NCBI RefSeq assembly: GCF_001425485.1
Contig: NZ_LMQW01000051.1
Span: forward strand, 255,617-319,616
Source: Aureimonas sp. Leaf427
Lineage (GTDB): Bacteria > Pseudomonadota > Alphaproteobacteria > Rhizobiales > Rhizobiaceae
Length of the DNA stretch: 64,000 bases
Direction: 5' to 3'
In this document: one piece after another, positions 47,356 to 55,866 of the stretch
Position numbering within the stretch: the stretch's first letter is position 1
How the letters are laid out: every line of letters begins with the position of its first letter
Program-made: the position numbers and the translations under genes
Notes under the pieces: model-generated
Told to the model about the DNA's origin: nothing
The model's input: the letters and a program-made list of their open reading frames with translations, nothing else
Databases searched by the model: none

Positions 47356-47895
47356 ATGACAGATATCTGGTTCCGCACGGGCGAGGCGACCGTTCTCGCC
47401 GCCGAGGGACAATATACCGACGCCATGCCGGAAGTGCTGATCGGCTCCGTCCGGGGTCCGGTCGGCCAGGCTTTCGCGTCGATGATGGGCCAGGTCGAAG
47501 GTCATACGCGCATGTTCGTCGTGCGCGACCTCAACCAGCTCGTGCGCCCCGCCACGATGATGACGACCAAGGCGACGATCCGCGAGGAAGGCTACATTGC
47601 CCTTCTCGGCGGGGTCGTTCAGGGCGCGACCGGCGACGCGATCGTCGACTGCCTGATCGAGGGCATCCTGCCGAAGGATGACGCGGAAGAGCTCTGCATG
47701 ATCATCATGATCTGGCTCGACCCCCGCTGCCCCGGCCATGCCGAGATCGACCTCAAGGATCTCTACCGCACCAATTACGAAGCGACCAAGATCGCCATCT
47801 CGCGCGCCATGACGGGCAAGCCGACGGTCGACGAGCTGATCGCCAACCGCAAGACGATCCAGCACTACGCGCTGAGCGGCATCGTCGAGAACTGA
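47356..47895 (+). CDS. Formaldehyde-activating enzyme (Fae)-like protein lacking the catalytic His
   Basis: A 179-residue Fae homologue. Fae condenses formaldehyde with tetrahydromethanopterin in methylotrophs. The family core is seen as GEATVLA, then VLIGSVRGPVGQAFASMM, VDCLIEGILPKDDAEELCMIIMIWLDP, and the C-terminal NYEATKIAISRAMTGKP. In true Fae the active-site His lies in a GNEVAHID stretch just before the (L/I)IGPRGSP strand; here that stretch reads YTDAMPEV with Met at the aligned place. No tetrahydromethanopterin genes are nearby. It is therefore a Fae-like paralogue with changed or lost chemistry. Confidence 0.82.
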   Translation: MTDIWFRTGEATVLAAEGQYTDAMPEVLIGSVRGPVGQAFASMMGQVEGHTRMFVVRDLNQLVRPATMMTTKATIREEGYIALLGGVVQGATGDAIVDCLIEGILPKDDAEELCMIIMIWLDPRCPGHAEIDLKDLYRTNYEATKIAISRAMTGKPTVDELIANRKTIQHYALSGIVEN

Positions 47896-48222
47896 GCTTC
47901 GGCCGCCTGAATCCGTGAACCCGTGGGGGTTCGATCGTGGCTCCGCCCGATCGGGCCCCCACGTCGTTTCGGGCCCGACCTCGTGGGGACGCGGCGTCGC
48001 GCCCTCTCCGAGCCGACGGTCCGGCAGGCCGACCGGATCGCGGGCCGTCCCCGTCGCAACACCTCTCGAACAATAGCGATCGAGCCCCGAATGAGGGGGA
48101 TTGCGGTCAGACGACGGTAACACCTGCGTGAGAGGCTTCCTGTCAGCCGCGCTTACGAACGTCGCCGCCTCTCGTCACGGCGGGCGGTTCGGTCGCACGG
48201 CTCACGAGAGGAAGCAATCCGA
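47896..48222. other. Intergenic region with terminator, no gene seen
   Basis: 327 bases between the Fae-like gene and the leader ORF. It begins with a strong hairpin at 47922-47963. The rest is GC-rich without a convincing gene, RNA or promoter pair, and must include the promoter of the GAF-GGDEF-EAL gene. Confidence 0.4.
47922..47968 (+). terminator. Terminator after Fae-like gene
   Basis: CGTGGGGG..CGATCG pairs with CGATCG..CCCCCACG around a ten-base loop. A TCGTTT follows. It lies 27 bases past the stop. Confidence 0.55.
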
Positions 48223-48282
48223 ATGCGTGACGACCCATGGGCGATGGTCGCCGTGCCCCGTTTCGCGTGCCCTTTGCGATGA
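48223..48282 (+). CDS. Candidate 19-aa leader peptide coupled to the next gene
   Basis: An ATG with GAGAGGAAG about 10 bases upstream opens a 19-codon frame (MRDDPWAMVAVPRFACPLR). Its TGA overlaps the ATG at 48279 as ATGA. The large downstream gene has no ribosome site of its own there, so translation is probably coupled to this leader. The peptide itself is not recognised. Confidence 0.45.
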   Translation: MRDDPWAMVAVPRFACPLR

Positions 48283-50492
48283 GGGACGCGGCAAAGGGAT
48301 CGTCGCCGACGCCCAGCTATCCCATGCCGGACAGCGAAGACCGGCGCCTGCGATCGCTGGAGTCCTTCCACATCCTCGCCACGGGGCCCGAGGAAGGGTT
48401 CGACGTCATCGTGCGCCACGCGCGGCGTCTCTTCGGCGCGCCCATCGCCGCCATCTCCTTCGTCGCGGCCGACCATCAGTTCTTCAAGGCTCGGCAGGGC
48501 GTGAACTTCTGCGTGTCGAGCCGCGAGGGGTCGTTCTGCACCCATGCGATCCTCGAGCGCGACATCTTCGTCGTGCCGGACGCGACGCTGGACGAGCGCT
48601 TCCGCTCCTCGCCCTTCGTCACCGGTCCGCTGCAGATCAGATTTTACGCCGGCGCGCCTCTCGTCTCGCCGGAAGGGCAGGTGATCGGCAGCCTCTGCAT
48701 CATGGACACCACGCCGAGGCATGGCTTCGGCGAGGCGGACCGAGAAGCGCTGCGTGATCTCGCCGAAATGGTCCTGGAGCGCCTGGAAGCCCGACGGGCG
48801 GCCCTGGCGGAGGAAAGCGGCAAGCGCCGGTTCGACGCGGTGGCGCAGGCTTCCGTGGACGCCATCATCTGCGCCGACGGCGACAACCGCATCCTGACCT
48901 GGAACGGCGCGGCAGAGCGCATGTTCGGCTATTCCGCCGCCGAAGCCGTCGGCCGGTCTCTCTCGATCATCGTTCCCCCGGCCCAGCGCGCGATGCACGA
49001 GGCCGGCGTGAAGGGCGCGGTCTCGGGTCGCCCGACCCGGCTCATCGGGTCTCTCGTCACCGTGTCCGCCGTTCGAAAGGACGGGAGCGAGTTTCCGATC
49101 GAACTCTCGCTGTCGCACTGGCAGGAGGCCGGCGCGCACCGATTCGGCGCCATCATCCGCGACATCACGGATCGGATTACGGCTGAAGCCGGCCTGAAGC
49201 GGGCCGCGGACTTCGACTCGCTGACGGGCCTGTCGAACCGGCGCGTGCTGGAGCAGCGCATGGCCGCCGCGGCGGACGGCGGCAGGGCGGCCGCGGTCAT
49301 TCTCGTCGATCTCGACGGGTTCAAGGAAATCAACGACAGCCTCGGCCATGCCGCCGGCGACGAGGTATTGAAGACGGTGGCCGCCCGTCTGGATCATCTG
49401 TCGCAAGGGGTCGCGCTCGCTTCGCGCCTCGGCGGCGACGAGTTCGTCATCCTCGTCGAGGGGAACGCCGATCCGATGGCGGCGACCGCCCTCGCGCATT
49501 CGGCCATCGCGGAGATCGTCCGCCCGATCGAAATCGGACTGCGCTGCGTCTATGTCGGCGCCAGTTGCGGCGTCGCCGTCTCCGAGGGCGGCGAATGGCA
49601 GGCCGACCGGCTCCTGGCGGATGCCGATCTCGCCCTCTATCGCGCGAAGGCGGACGGCAAGCGGCCCGTCCGGCTCTTCACCCAGGAACTCCGCCCCCTC
49701 GAACACGCCCGCGAGTCTCTCAGCTCCGGCGTCCGGCAGGCCTGGGAGCGCCGCGAGTTCGAGCTCTACTATCAGCCGCAGGTGCGCCTTCGGGACGGCG
49801 CGATCGTCGGGGCCGAGGCGCTGATCCGCTGGAACCATCCAGAGCGCGGGGTCCTCTCGCCCGCGGCCTTCCTCTCGACGCTGGAGGAGGGGCTGCTCGC
49901 GGTTCCCGTCTCCGAGTGGATATTGCGCACGGCTTGCATCCAGGCGTCCGAATGGCGCGCGCTCGGCGCATCCACCTTCCGCATGGGGGTGAATCTCTTC
50001 GCCGCGCAGTTCCGCTCCGGCGATCTGCCGGCCGTCGTCGCCGCCGCCCTGCGCGATGCCGGCCTTCCCGCGGGCGGGCTGGAGCTGGAGATCACCGAGA
50101 ACACGATCCTCAAGAACGAAAGCCGCATCACCTCGATCCTCCACGAGCTTCGCGCCATCGGCGTCGGCATCGCCTTCGACGATTACGGCACGGGCTATGC
50201 CTCGCTGACGATGCTGAAGGACTTCCCCGTTTCCCGCCTGAAGATCGACCGTTCCTTCGTCAGCGGCTCCGGATTGGGGCGCTCGAACGTCGCGATCGTC
50301 GAAGCCATCACGCGCCTTGCCAGCGGCTTCGATCTCGACGTGATCGCCGAAGGCATCGAGACACCGGAACAGGCCGACTTCATGCGCCATCACTGCGCGG
50401 AGGGGCAGGGCTATCTCTTCGGCAGGCCGATGCCGGCCGAGGACTTTTCGCGGCTGCTGCTGGCCCGGCAGAGCAGGCACGCGGTCGCCTGA
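48279..50492 (+). CDS. GAF-PAS-GGDEF-EAL cyclic-di-GMP protein
   Basis: A 737-residue soluble signalling protein. Order: GAF domain (residues about 28-165, with FVAADHQFFKARQGV and PLVSPEGQVIGSLCIMD), PAS domain (ASVDAIICADGDNRILTWNGAAERMFGYSAAEAVG), GGDEF (SRLGGDEF) and EAL (EALIRW, EITENT, DDYGTGYASL, KIDRSF, EGIET). The RxxD inhibitory site is replaced by SQGV, so product inhibition of the cyclase is not expected. Catalytic motifs are otherwise intact. Start 48279 was chosen because it overlaps the leader's stop; 48237 and 48324 are alternatives. Confidence 0.9.
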   Translation: MRDAAKGSSPTPSYPMPDSEDRRLRSLESFHILATGPEEGFDVIVRHARRLFGAPIAAISFVAADHQFFKARQGVNFCVSSREGSFCTHAILERDIFVVPDATLDERFRSSPFVTGPLQIRFYAGAPLVSPEGQVIGSLCIMDTTPRHGFGEADREALRDLAEMVLERLEARRAALAEESGKRRFDAVAQASVDAIICADGDNRILTWNGAAERMFGYSAAEAVGRSLSIIVPPAQRAMHEAGVKGAVSGRPTRLIGSLVTVSAVRKDGSEFPIELSLSHWQEAGAHRFGAIIRDITDRITAEAGLKRAADFDSLTGLSNRRVLEQRMAAAADGGRAAAVILVDLDGFKEINDSLGHAAGDEVLKTVAARLDHLSQGVALASRLGGDEFVILVEGNADPMAATALAHSAIAEIVRPIEIGLRCVYVGASCGVAVSEGGEWQADRLLADADLALYRAKADGKRPVRLFTQELRPLEHARESLSSGVRQAWERREFELYYQPQVRLRDGAIVGAEALIRWNHPERGVLSPAAFLSTLEEGLLAVPVSEWILRTACIQASEWRALGASTFRMGVNLFAAQFRSGDLPAVVAAALRDAGLPAGGLELEITENTILKNESRITSILHELRAIGVGIAFDDYGTGYASLTMLKDFPVSRLKIDRSFVSGSGLGRSNVAIVEAITRLASGFDLDVIAEGIETPEQADFMRHHCAEGQGYLFGRPMPAEDFSRLLLARQSRHAVA

Positions 50493-50563
50493 CGCTGGCT
50501 GCTCGGTCCTCGTGGCCGAAAGTGAGGCGTCCCGTCATCGATCCTGAACGACGATGAACGAAA

Positions 50564-50595
50564 ACGGGCGGCTGGCGCCATCGCCAACCGCCCGT
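50564..50595. terminator. Bidirectional terminator between convergent genes
   Basis: ACGGGCGGCTGGCG / CGCCAACCGCCCGT forms a 14-position stem with loop CCAT. Four As precede it (T-run leftward) and TCTTCGTTT follows. It serves the GAF-GGDEF-EAL gene and the glycosyltransferase gene. Confidence 0.7.
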
Positions 50596-50623
50596 CTTCG
50601 TTTGCCTGCGCTTGGCTATGCCT

Positions 50624-52162
50624 TCAGTAGGCGTGTTCGGTCTTCAGAAGGCTCAGCGGGGTGCGGAAGAGGATCTTCAGATCGAGCAGGACCGACCAGT
50701 TCTCGATGTAGCGCAGATCGTATTCGACGCGCTTCTTCAGCTTCTCTGGCTCGTCGATCTCGCCGCGGTAGCCCTCGATCTGGGCAAGGCCCGTGATCCC
50801 CGGCTTCACCTTGTGGCGACCGAAATAGCCGTCCACGATCTCGACGAAAGCCTCGTTTCCGCTGGACTTGGCGTAGACGGCATGCGGCCGGGGACCGACC
50901 AGCGAGAGCTGGCCGAGGATCACGTTGAAAAGCTGCGGCAGCTCGTCGATCGAGGTCTTGCGGATGAAGCGGCCGACACGCGTGACGCGCGGATCGCCCT
51001 TGGTGACGATCTTCGCCGCCGCCGGGTCGGACTGTTCGTGGAACATCGAGCGGAACTTTAGGACCTCGATGACCTGGTTGTTGAAGCCGTGGCGCTTCTG
51101 CCGGAAGATCGCCGGCCCCTTGGAGTCCCACTTCACGGCCAGCGCGGCGAGGGCCATCAGCGGGGCGAGAAGAACGATGGCGACCGAGGCGAAGACGAGG
51201 TCGAAGATGCGCTTGGCGATCCAGTCCCAGTCTGCGAGCGGCCGGTCGAAGACGTCCAGCATCGGGATGTCGCCGATGAAGGAGTAGGAGCGCGGACGGA
51301 AGCGCAACTGCGTCGCATGGGCGGAGAGGCGGATGTCGAGCGGCAGGACCCAAAGCTGCTTGAGGAGCGAGAGCACGCGCTTCTCTGCCGTCAGCGGCAG
51401 GGTGACGATCAGCATGTCGACATGGGCGAGGCGCGCGAACTCCACGAGTTCGCGGATATTGCCGAGCTTGGGATAGCCGGCGACGAGCGGCGGCGAGCGG
51501 CGGTCGCCGCGATCGTCGAAGATGCCGCAGATGCGGATGTCGCTGTCGGTCTCCATTTCCAGGCCGCGGATCAGCGCCTCGGCGCCCTGGCCGCCGCCGA
51601 CGATGACCGCCCGGCGCTCCATCACGCCGTTGCGCGCCCAGCGCCTGATATTGGCGGAGAGCACGAGCCGCCCGATGCCGAGGCAGACCGTGCCGAGCGC
51701 GAACCAGCTGGCGAGCCAGATGCGCGAGACATCGTCCGTGACCTTGGCGAAGAACAGCACGACCGCGAGAACCGCCAGCGCCGCGCCCCAGGCGAGCGTG
51801 ACGCGCATCACCTGGCGCGAGCGCGAGCGCAGGAAGCCGATCTCGTAGCCCTGGCCCAGCTGGATCGCGGCGACGCCGAGGCCGGCGCCGAGAACGGACG
51901 GCCAGAGGTAGCGCAGATGATCGGGGCTGACCGGTGCGACATGGGCGACGTAGATGGTGGCCGCGACCGAAAGGAGCAGCATGAACTCGACGATTCGCCA
52001 GATGCCGCTGAGCAGTGCGGGCGACATGACCTTGCGCTTGAACTGGAGCGCGGCCTGCGCGGCATAGGCGTTCAGCTCGCCGGTCCCGATATGGGGCAGG
52101 GGACCGTCGAAGGCCCTGACGGCATCGGGAGTGAAGGGCAGATGTCCGTCGATCGTATCCAT
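50624..52162 (-). CDS. Undecaprenyl-phosphate sugar phosphotransferase (WcaJ/ExoY-type)
   Basis: A 512-residue initiating glycosyltransferase that transfers a hexose-1-phosphate to undecaprenyl phosphate for exopolysaccharide assembly. The N-terminal half has four membrane helices and a CoA-binding-like Rossmann domain (RRAVIVGGGQGAEALIRGL). The C-terminal catalytic domain has a membrane hairpin, then WDSKGPAIFRQKRHG, LKFRSM, the RRTS/DELPQLFNVILGQLSLVGPRP motif (here RKTSIDELPQ) and VKPGITGLAQIEGYRGE. GGAGG precedes the start. Sugar specificity (probably glucose or galactose) is not readable. Confidence 0.9.
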   Translation of the reverse strand: MDTIDGHLPFTPDAVRAFDGPLPHIGTGELNAYAAQAALQFKRKVMSPALLSGIWRIVEFMLLLSVAATIYVAHVAPVSPDHLRYLWPSVLGAGLGVAAIQLGQGYEIGFLRSRSRQVMRVTLAWGAALAVLAVVLFFAKVTDDVSRIWLASWFALGTVCLGIGRLVLSANIRRWARNGVMERRAVIVGGGQGAEALIRGLEMETDSDIRICGIFDDRGDRRSPPLVAGYPKLGNIRELVEFARLAHVDMLIVTLPLTAEKRVLSLLKQLWVLPLDIRLSAHATQLRFRPRSYSFIGDIPMLDVFDRPLADWDWIAKRIFDLVFASVAIVLLAPLMALAALAVKWDSKGPAIFRQKRHGFNNQVIEVLKFRSMFHEQSDPAAAKIVTKGDPRVTRVGRFIRKTSIDELPQLFNVILGQLSLVGPRPHAVYAKSSGNEAFVEIVDGYFGRHKVKPGITGLAQIEGYRGEIDEPEKLKKRVEYDLRYIENWSVLLDLKILFRTPLSLLKTEHAY

Positions 52163-52456
52163 GTCGCCTCCAGGCGCCGTTCGCAGCGGGCTTCGACCCG
52201 CGTCGTGGCCCGCGTGTCGCAAGGGTCGGCAGAGATCGGCGGCGAGCCGCCGAGATGTCTCGATCTTAGCTGTTGCGGCTTAATTTTCAGTCTGCGCTGC
52301 GGTGCAGCAATCCATGTCTGAACCGCCATGCCGCCGTGTTCCCGCGGCGAACATGCCGTCACCAAGGCCGCATGCTGCAGCGGGAACGAAGCCGACCCTA
52401 GACGAGAGGCGTGACGGAAGACCCCGCCGAAAGCCTCGCATTCGAAAGATCAGGGC

Positions 52457-53017
52457 TTAGAAGAAACGCTCGCGCACATAGATCGTGTCGCCGGGCAGGA
52501 TGGGATCGGATGTCAGCACCCGTCCGCTCATCACCTTGCCGTTGACCTGCCGCGTCACGTCCACCGTGCGCTGCTCGGCGCGCGGGGAGAAGCCGCCGGC
52601 GATCGCGATGGCGTTCTGCACCGTCATGCCCGGCACATAGGTGTACTGCCCGCCCGTTCCGACCTCGCCCATGATGAAGAAGGGCCGATACTGATCGACC
52701 TCGACCGTGATGTCGGGATTGCGCAGGTAGCCGTCGCGCAGCTTCGCGGCGAGCGTCGCCTCCAGCTCGTTCGTCGTCGAACCACGCGCCGGCACGGTGC
52801 CGACGAGGGGCATGGAGAGATAGCCGCCCTTGTCGATCGCATAGGTGTTGGTCAGCCCGTCCTGCTCGAAGACGGTGACGCGCACCTTGTCCCCGGAATC
52901 CAGGTGGTAGGGCTCGTTCAGCGCCTTGTGGAAGGCCGGCGGCGCGGGCTGGTAGCTCGTGCAGGCGGACAGACCCGCGCACATCGCTCCCGCGAGGCTG
53001 ATGGCTCGAATGCGCAT
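52457..53017 (-). CDS. Wza/ExoF-like polysaccharide export lipoprotein
   Basis: A 186-residue outer-membrane polysaccharide export protein. The signal peptide ends GLSAC (lipobox). The poly-export domain follows (YHLDSGDKVRVTVFEQDGLTNTYAIDKGGYLSMPLVGTVPARG) with one SLBB-like repeat (FFIMGEVGTGGQYTYVPGMTVQNAIAIAGG). It is shorter than Wza, as in ExoF/OPX-A proteins of Rhizobiales. It lies 294 bases upstream of the glycosyltransferase on the same strand and divergent from the kinase-like gene. Confidence 0.9.
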   Translation of the reverse strand: MRIRAISLAGAMCAGLSACTSYQPAPPAFHKALNEPYHLDSGDKVRVTVFEQDGLTNTYAIDKGGYLSMPLVGTVPARGSTTNELEATLAAKLRDGYLRNPDITVEVDQYRPFFIMGEVGTGGQYTYVPGMTVQNAIAIAGGFSPRAEQRTVDVTRQVNGKVMSGRVLTSDPILPGDTIYVRERFF

Positions 53018-53199
53018 GGCCGCTCTGTCCCGATCGTCCGACTCGTGGCGATGCCTCGCCCGCCGGCCATCGTTAGAGAATAATAACCTTACCCCGGCAT
53101 GACCAGTTCGGCGTCCCGCGACCACCCAGGCGGGAAACGTTAATGCATTGTTAACCATGTCCGTAGAATTTTGCCTCCCGTCAGGACAGGAGAGCGGCG

Positions 53200-54744
53200 A
53201 TGGCCAGCGGACCGTTTCAACAGGCGCGCGAGACCGACCGGGGTTTCTGGCTGGCCGGCGCCCTCTGGCGCCGCCGCGCGGCGATTCTCCTCTCCACCGC
53301 TGCCTCTGCAGGGACGGCGCTCGGCCTCTGCAGCCTTCTTCTGCCGGTCCAGCCGGCGACGCGGATCATTCTCATGGATCGCGGCTCCGTCTCCGCAGGG
53401 CCCGTCGCCGGATCGCTCGGCGAGCTGGCCGTCACGGCGGGCAATGCCCTGGCTTCCGGCTTCAAGGCGTCTGCCGATCTGATGTCCGGCCGAGACCCCG
53501 ACCGTCCGGCCGTCGCGCGGCTGGCCGAGATCCTGCACTCCGCCCCCGCCGGGTCCGGCGAACTCTTGACGGATGCGCGGATGGGCGAGTTCGCTCGCGC
53601 CGCCCGCGATGTCCTGGCATCGGGTCCGCGCGAGGCGACGGCCCCGATGCCGCGCGTTCTGGCCGACCTCGCTCTGCCCGGCGAATCCGCCGCCGCATCG
53701 CCTGCCTTGCCCGCAGCGGCCCTTGCCGGCCTTGCCGGGCTGCTCGCCGCTTCCGTTCACGCCGCGGCCTCGGAGCTGAAGGCCCGTCGCCGGCGTCTCG
53801 CCGGCAACCGATGGGACGAGCCGAAGCTTGCGGGACGCTCCGCCGCGCGAGGTGCGACCGCCTTGCCGCCGAGGATTGAGCCGTCGCCGATCGAACCCGA
53901 GTTCGGCGAGGGGAACGCGACGGACGGTCGTCAGGAGGTCCAGCTCGACGCCGGGGAAATCGAGACCATCGCGGCGATGGCTCCCCCCGCCATCGTCCCG
54001 GAGGGTATCGGCTCCGTTGCGGTCGCGATCGTGGAGCCCGAGCTCTCTCCGGCGGGCGACGAGAATCGGCCCGATCCGGCATCGGCGCCGCGCCTTATCG
54101 AAACCGGCGACAAGCTCCCCGAGGCGGATATTCTCGAGCTGCCCCGATCTGCTCCGGTTCTGCTTTCGATGGAAGCCGAGGACATAGCGGATGTCGCTTT
54201 GGCCGACGGCCTTCGCACGATGCTGGTGGTCGAGGCCGGCGAGGGCGCGCGCAGCTGCGCGAGCGTCGATCTCGTTCGGGCGCTGGCCCTGCGGGGCAAA
54301 GCCTCCATTCTTCTCGATCTCGGTTTCGACCGCGTCCTGGCGAGCGATCTCGGCATCGAGGAGACCGCGCCAGGCCTCTCCGATTTTCTGACCGGCACGG
54401 CCACCATCGCGGCCGTCCTTCACCGGGACGCGGCCGGCAGCGCCGATGCGATCGTCTGGGGACGCGACGGCATGGCCGCTCCGATCCAGGCCGAGCGCCT
54501 GGGCGAGCTTTTCGCGACGCTGGCCGAAGTCTACGACTGCGTCGTCGTCGCGGGTGGACCCATGTCCCTTCGCGGCCTGACGGGTCTCCTCGGCGACGGG
54601 AGCGCGGCCATCGTCTCGATGAGCCCGGGCGCCGACGAGACCGCCGAAAAGCGGATGAGCGAGCTTTCCGACTGCGGCGGGCGCCAGGCGCTGCTCATGT
54701 CGGCCTATCCGCGCAATCTCCACCTGATCGCCAGAGCCGCCTGA
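53200..54744 (+). CDS. Degenerate BY-kinase/Wzc-like membrane protein
   Basis: A 514-residue protein divergent from the export lipoprotein. Two hydrophobic segments lie near residues 27-50 (AAILLSTAASAGTALGLCSLLLPV) and 168-190. An acidic linker leads to a C-terminal Rossmann/P-loop-like domain: MLVVEAGEGARSCASVDLVRALALRGKASILLDLGFDRV, then GLSDFLTG and VYDCVVVAGGP. This matches the CpsD/Wzc tyrosine-kinase fold, but the Walker A lysine is missing (GEGARS instead of GEGKS/T) and no Tyr-rich tail exists. It is probably a kinase-dead co-polymerase or regulator of exopolysaccharide length. Confidence 0.7.
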   Translation: MASGPFQQARETDRGFWLAGALWRRRAAILLSTAASAGTALGLCSLLLPVQPATRIILMDRGSVSAGPVAGSLGELAVTAGNALASGFKASADLMSGRDPDRPAVARLAEILHSAPAGSGELLTDARMGEFARAARDVLASGPREATAPMPRVLADLALPGESAAASPALPAAALAGLAGLLAASVHAAASELKARRRRLAGNRWDEPKLAGRSAARGATALPPRIEPSPIEPEFGEGNATDGRQEVQLDAGEIETIAAMAPPAIVPEGIGSVAVAIVEPELSPAGDENRPDPASAPRLIETGDKLPEADILELPRSAPVLLSMEAEDIADVALADGLRTMLVVEAGEGARSCASVDLVRALALRGKASILLDLGFDRVLASDLGIEETAPGLSDFLTGTATIAAVLHRDAAGSADAIVWGRDGMAAPIQAERLGELFATLAEVYDCVVVAGGPMSLRGLTGLLGDGSAAIVSMSPGADETAEKRMSELSDCGGRQALLMSAYPRNLHLIARAA

Positions 54745-54860
54745 CGCGCAGACAGCTTCGTTCGGGCCGCCTTCTGCCTGCCGTGGACTTGCTCTATAAA
54801 GTGCTCCTCTGGAGGGAGCTTGGCCGACACGTCTCGGACAGTCTCTCAAGGGAGACTGCC

Positions 54861-55358
54861 ATGACTCCGTCGCAGCAGCACGACACGGATTTCTACCGCT
54901 GGACGCAGGACCAGGCGGCCCTTCTGCGCGCGTTGCCCCTCAGCTCCAATCGTCTCGACATCGAAAACCTGGCCGAGGAAATCGAGGATATGGGTCGTGC
55001 CGAGATCCGGGAAATCTCGAGCCTGCTTCGACAGACCCTGACTCATCTCGTCAAGATCGCATTCGATCATGAAGCGCCGTCCGTCGCTCACTGGGTGGGC
55101 GAAGCGTCCGGGTTTCAGGGAGATGCCGTTCTCGCCTATTCACCCGGGCTTCGGCAGCGGCTGGACCTGCCGAAGATCTGGCAGCTCGCCAAGCGAAACG
55201 CGGCGGATTCGCTGGATGAACATGGCGTCGCCGTTCCTCCGCTACCCGAAGAATGCCCTTTGACGCTGGATCAGCTTCTCGCCCCGGATTTCAGCCCTCG
55301 GCGGGCCGCCGCCACCGTGGCGTCCTGTGCTAGTTCAGACAGCGCGGACCATGGCTGA
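54861..55358 (+). CDS. DUF29 domain protein
   Basis: A 165-residue DUF29 protein. The family pattern is plain: DTDFYRWTQDQAALLRA, IDIENLAEEIEDMGR-like DIENLAEEIEDMGRAEIREISSLLRQTLTHLVKI. DUF29 occurs widely in cyanobacteria and proteobacteria with no known function. Here it stands alone after the exopolysaccharide genes. Confidence 0.88.
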   Translation: MTPSQQHDTDFYRWTQDQAALLRALPLSSNRLDIENLAEEIEDMGRAEIREISSLLRQTLTHLVKIAFDHEAPSVAHWVGEASGFQGDAVLAYSPGLRQRLDLPKIWQLAKRNAADSLDEHGVAVPPLPEECPLTLDQLLAPDFSPRRAAATVASCASSDSADHG

Positions 55359-55430
55359 GGCTATCGCCACGAAGACTGGCGTGAATCAGACACCCGACCT
55401 TGCCCGATAGGCGGTCGGCGGAACGGGGTC

Positions 55431-55661
55431 CTACTTCCCGTCCGACGCTCGACGACGGGGCGAGTAGCCTTCCATCCACTTGATCACCACCATGGCCGGC
55501 ACGATCCAGAAGAGGCCGGTGACGAGGAAATAGGCGAGGTGAACGAAGCCACTCGCCTCCGCCAGATAAAGCGTCGCGAAAGCGGTCGCGAAGATCGCGT
55601 AGACCACGACGAGGACGATCAGCAGGATCGCTCCGATAAACTTCTTCAGCCGGATCGGCAT
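55431..55661 (-). CDS. DUF2842 membrane protein
   Basis: A 76-residue protein with two membrane helices: IGAILLIVLVVVYAIFATAFATL and LAYFLVTGLFWIVPAMVVIKWM, with the MPIRLKKFIG start typical of DUF2842 in alphaproteobacteria. Members lie near heme A synthase genes, as here (ctaA is divergent at 55867). Function unknown. Confidence 0.85.
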   Translation of the reverse strand: MPIRLKKFIGAILLIVLVVVYAIFATAFATLYLAEASGFVHLAYFLVTGLFWIVPAMVVIKWMEGYSPRRRASDGK

Positions 55662-55866
55662 CGGCGCGTTCCTTGCGGCTCCGTTGCGGTTGGCACGGTC
55701 TATGGGCTTTTGCGCCTGATATGGCCAGTCCTCCAAGCAGGCCGCGACCATCGGATGCGGCCGATGGCGGCTTGAAAAGCCGGGGCGGGGCGTTCAGATG
55801 AACCGCAAGCTCCCTTGGCTCCCGCGACCTCACGGGCCGAGGGCGCGTGGAGAGGACCCTTTGCGC

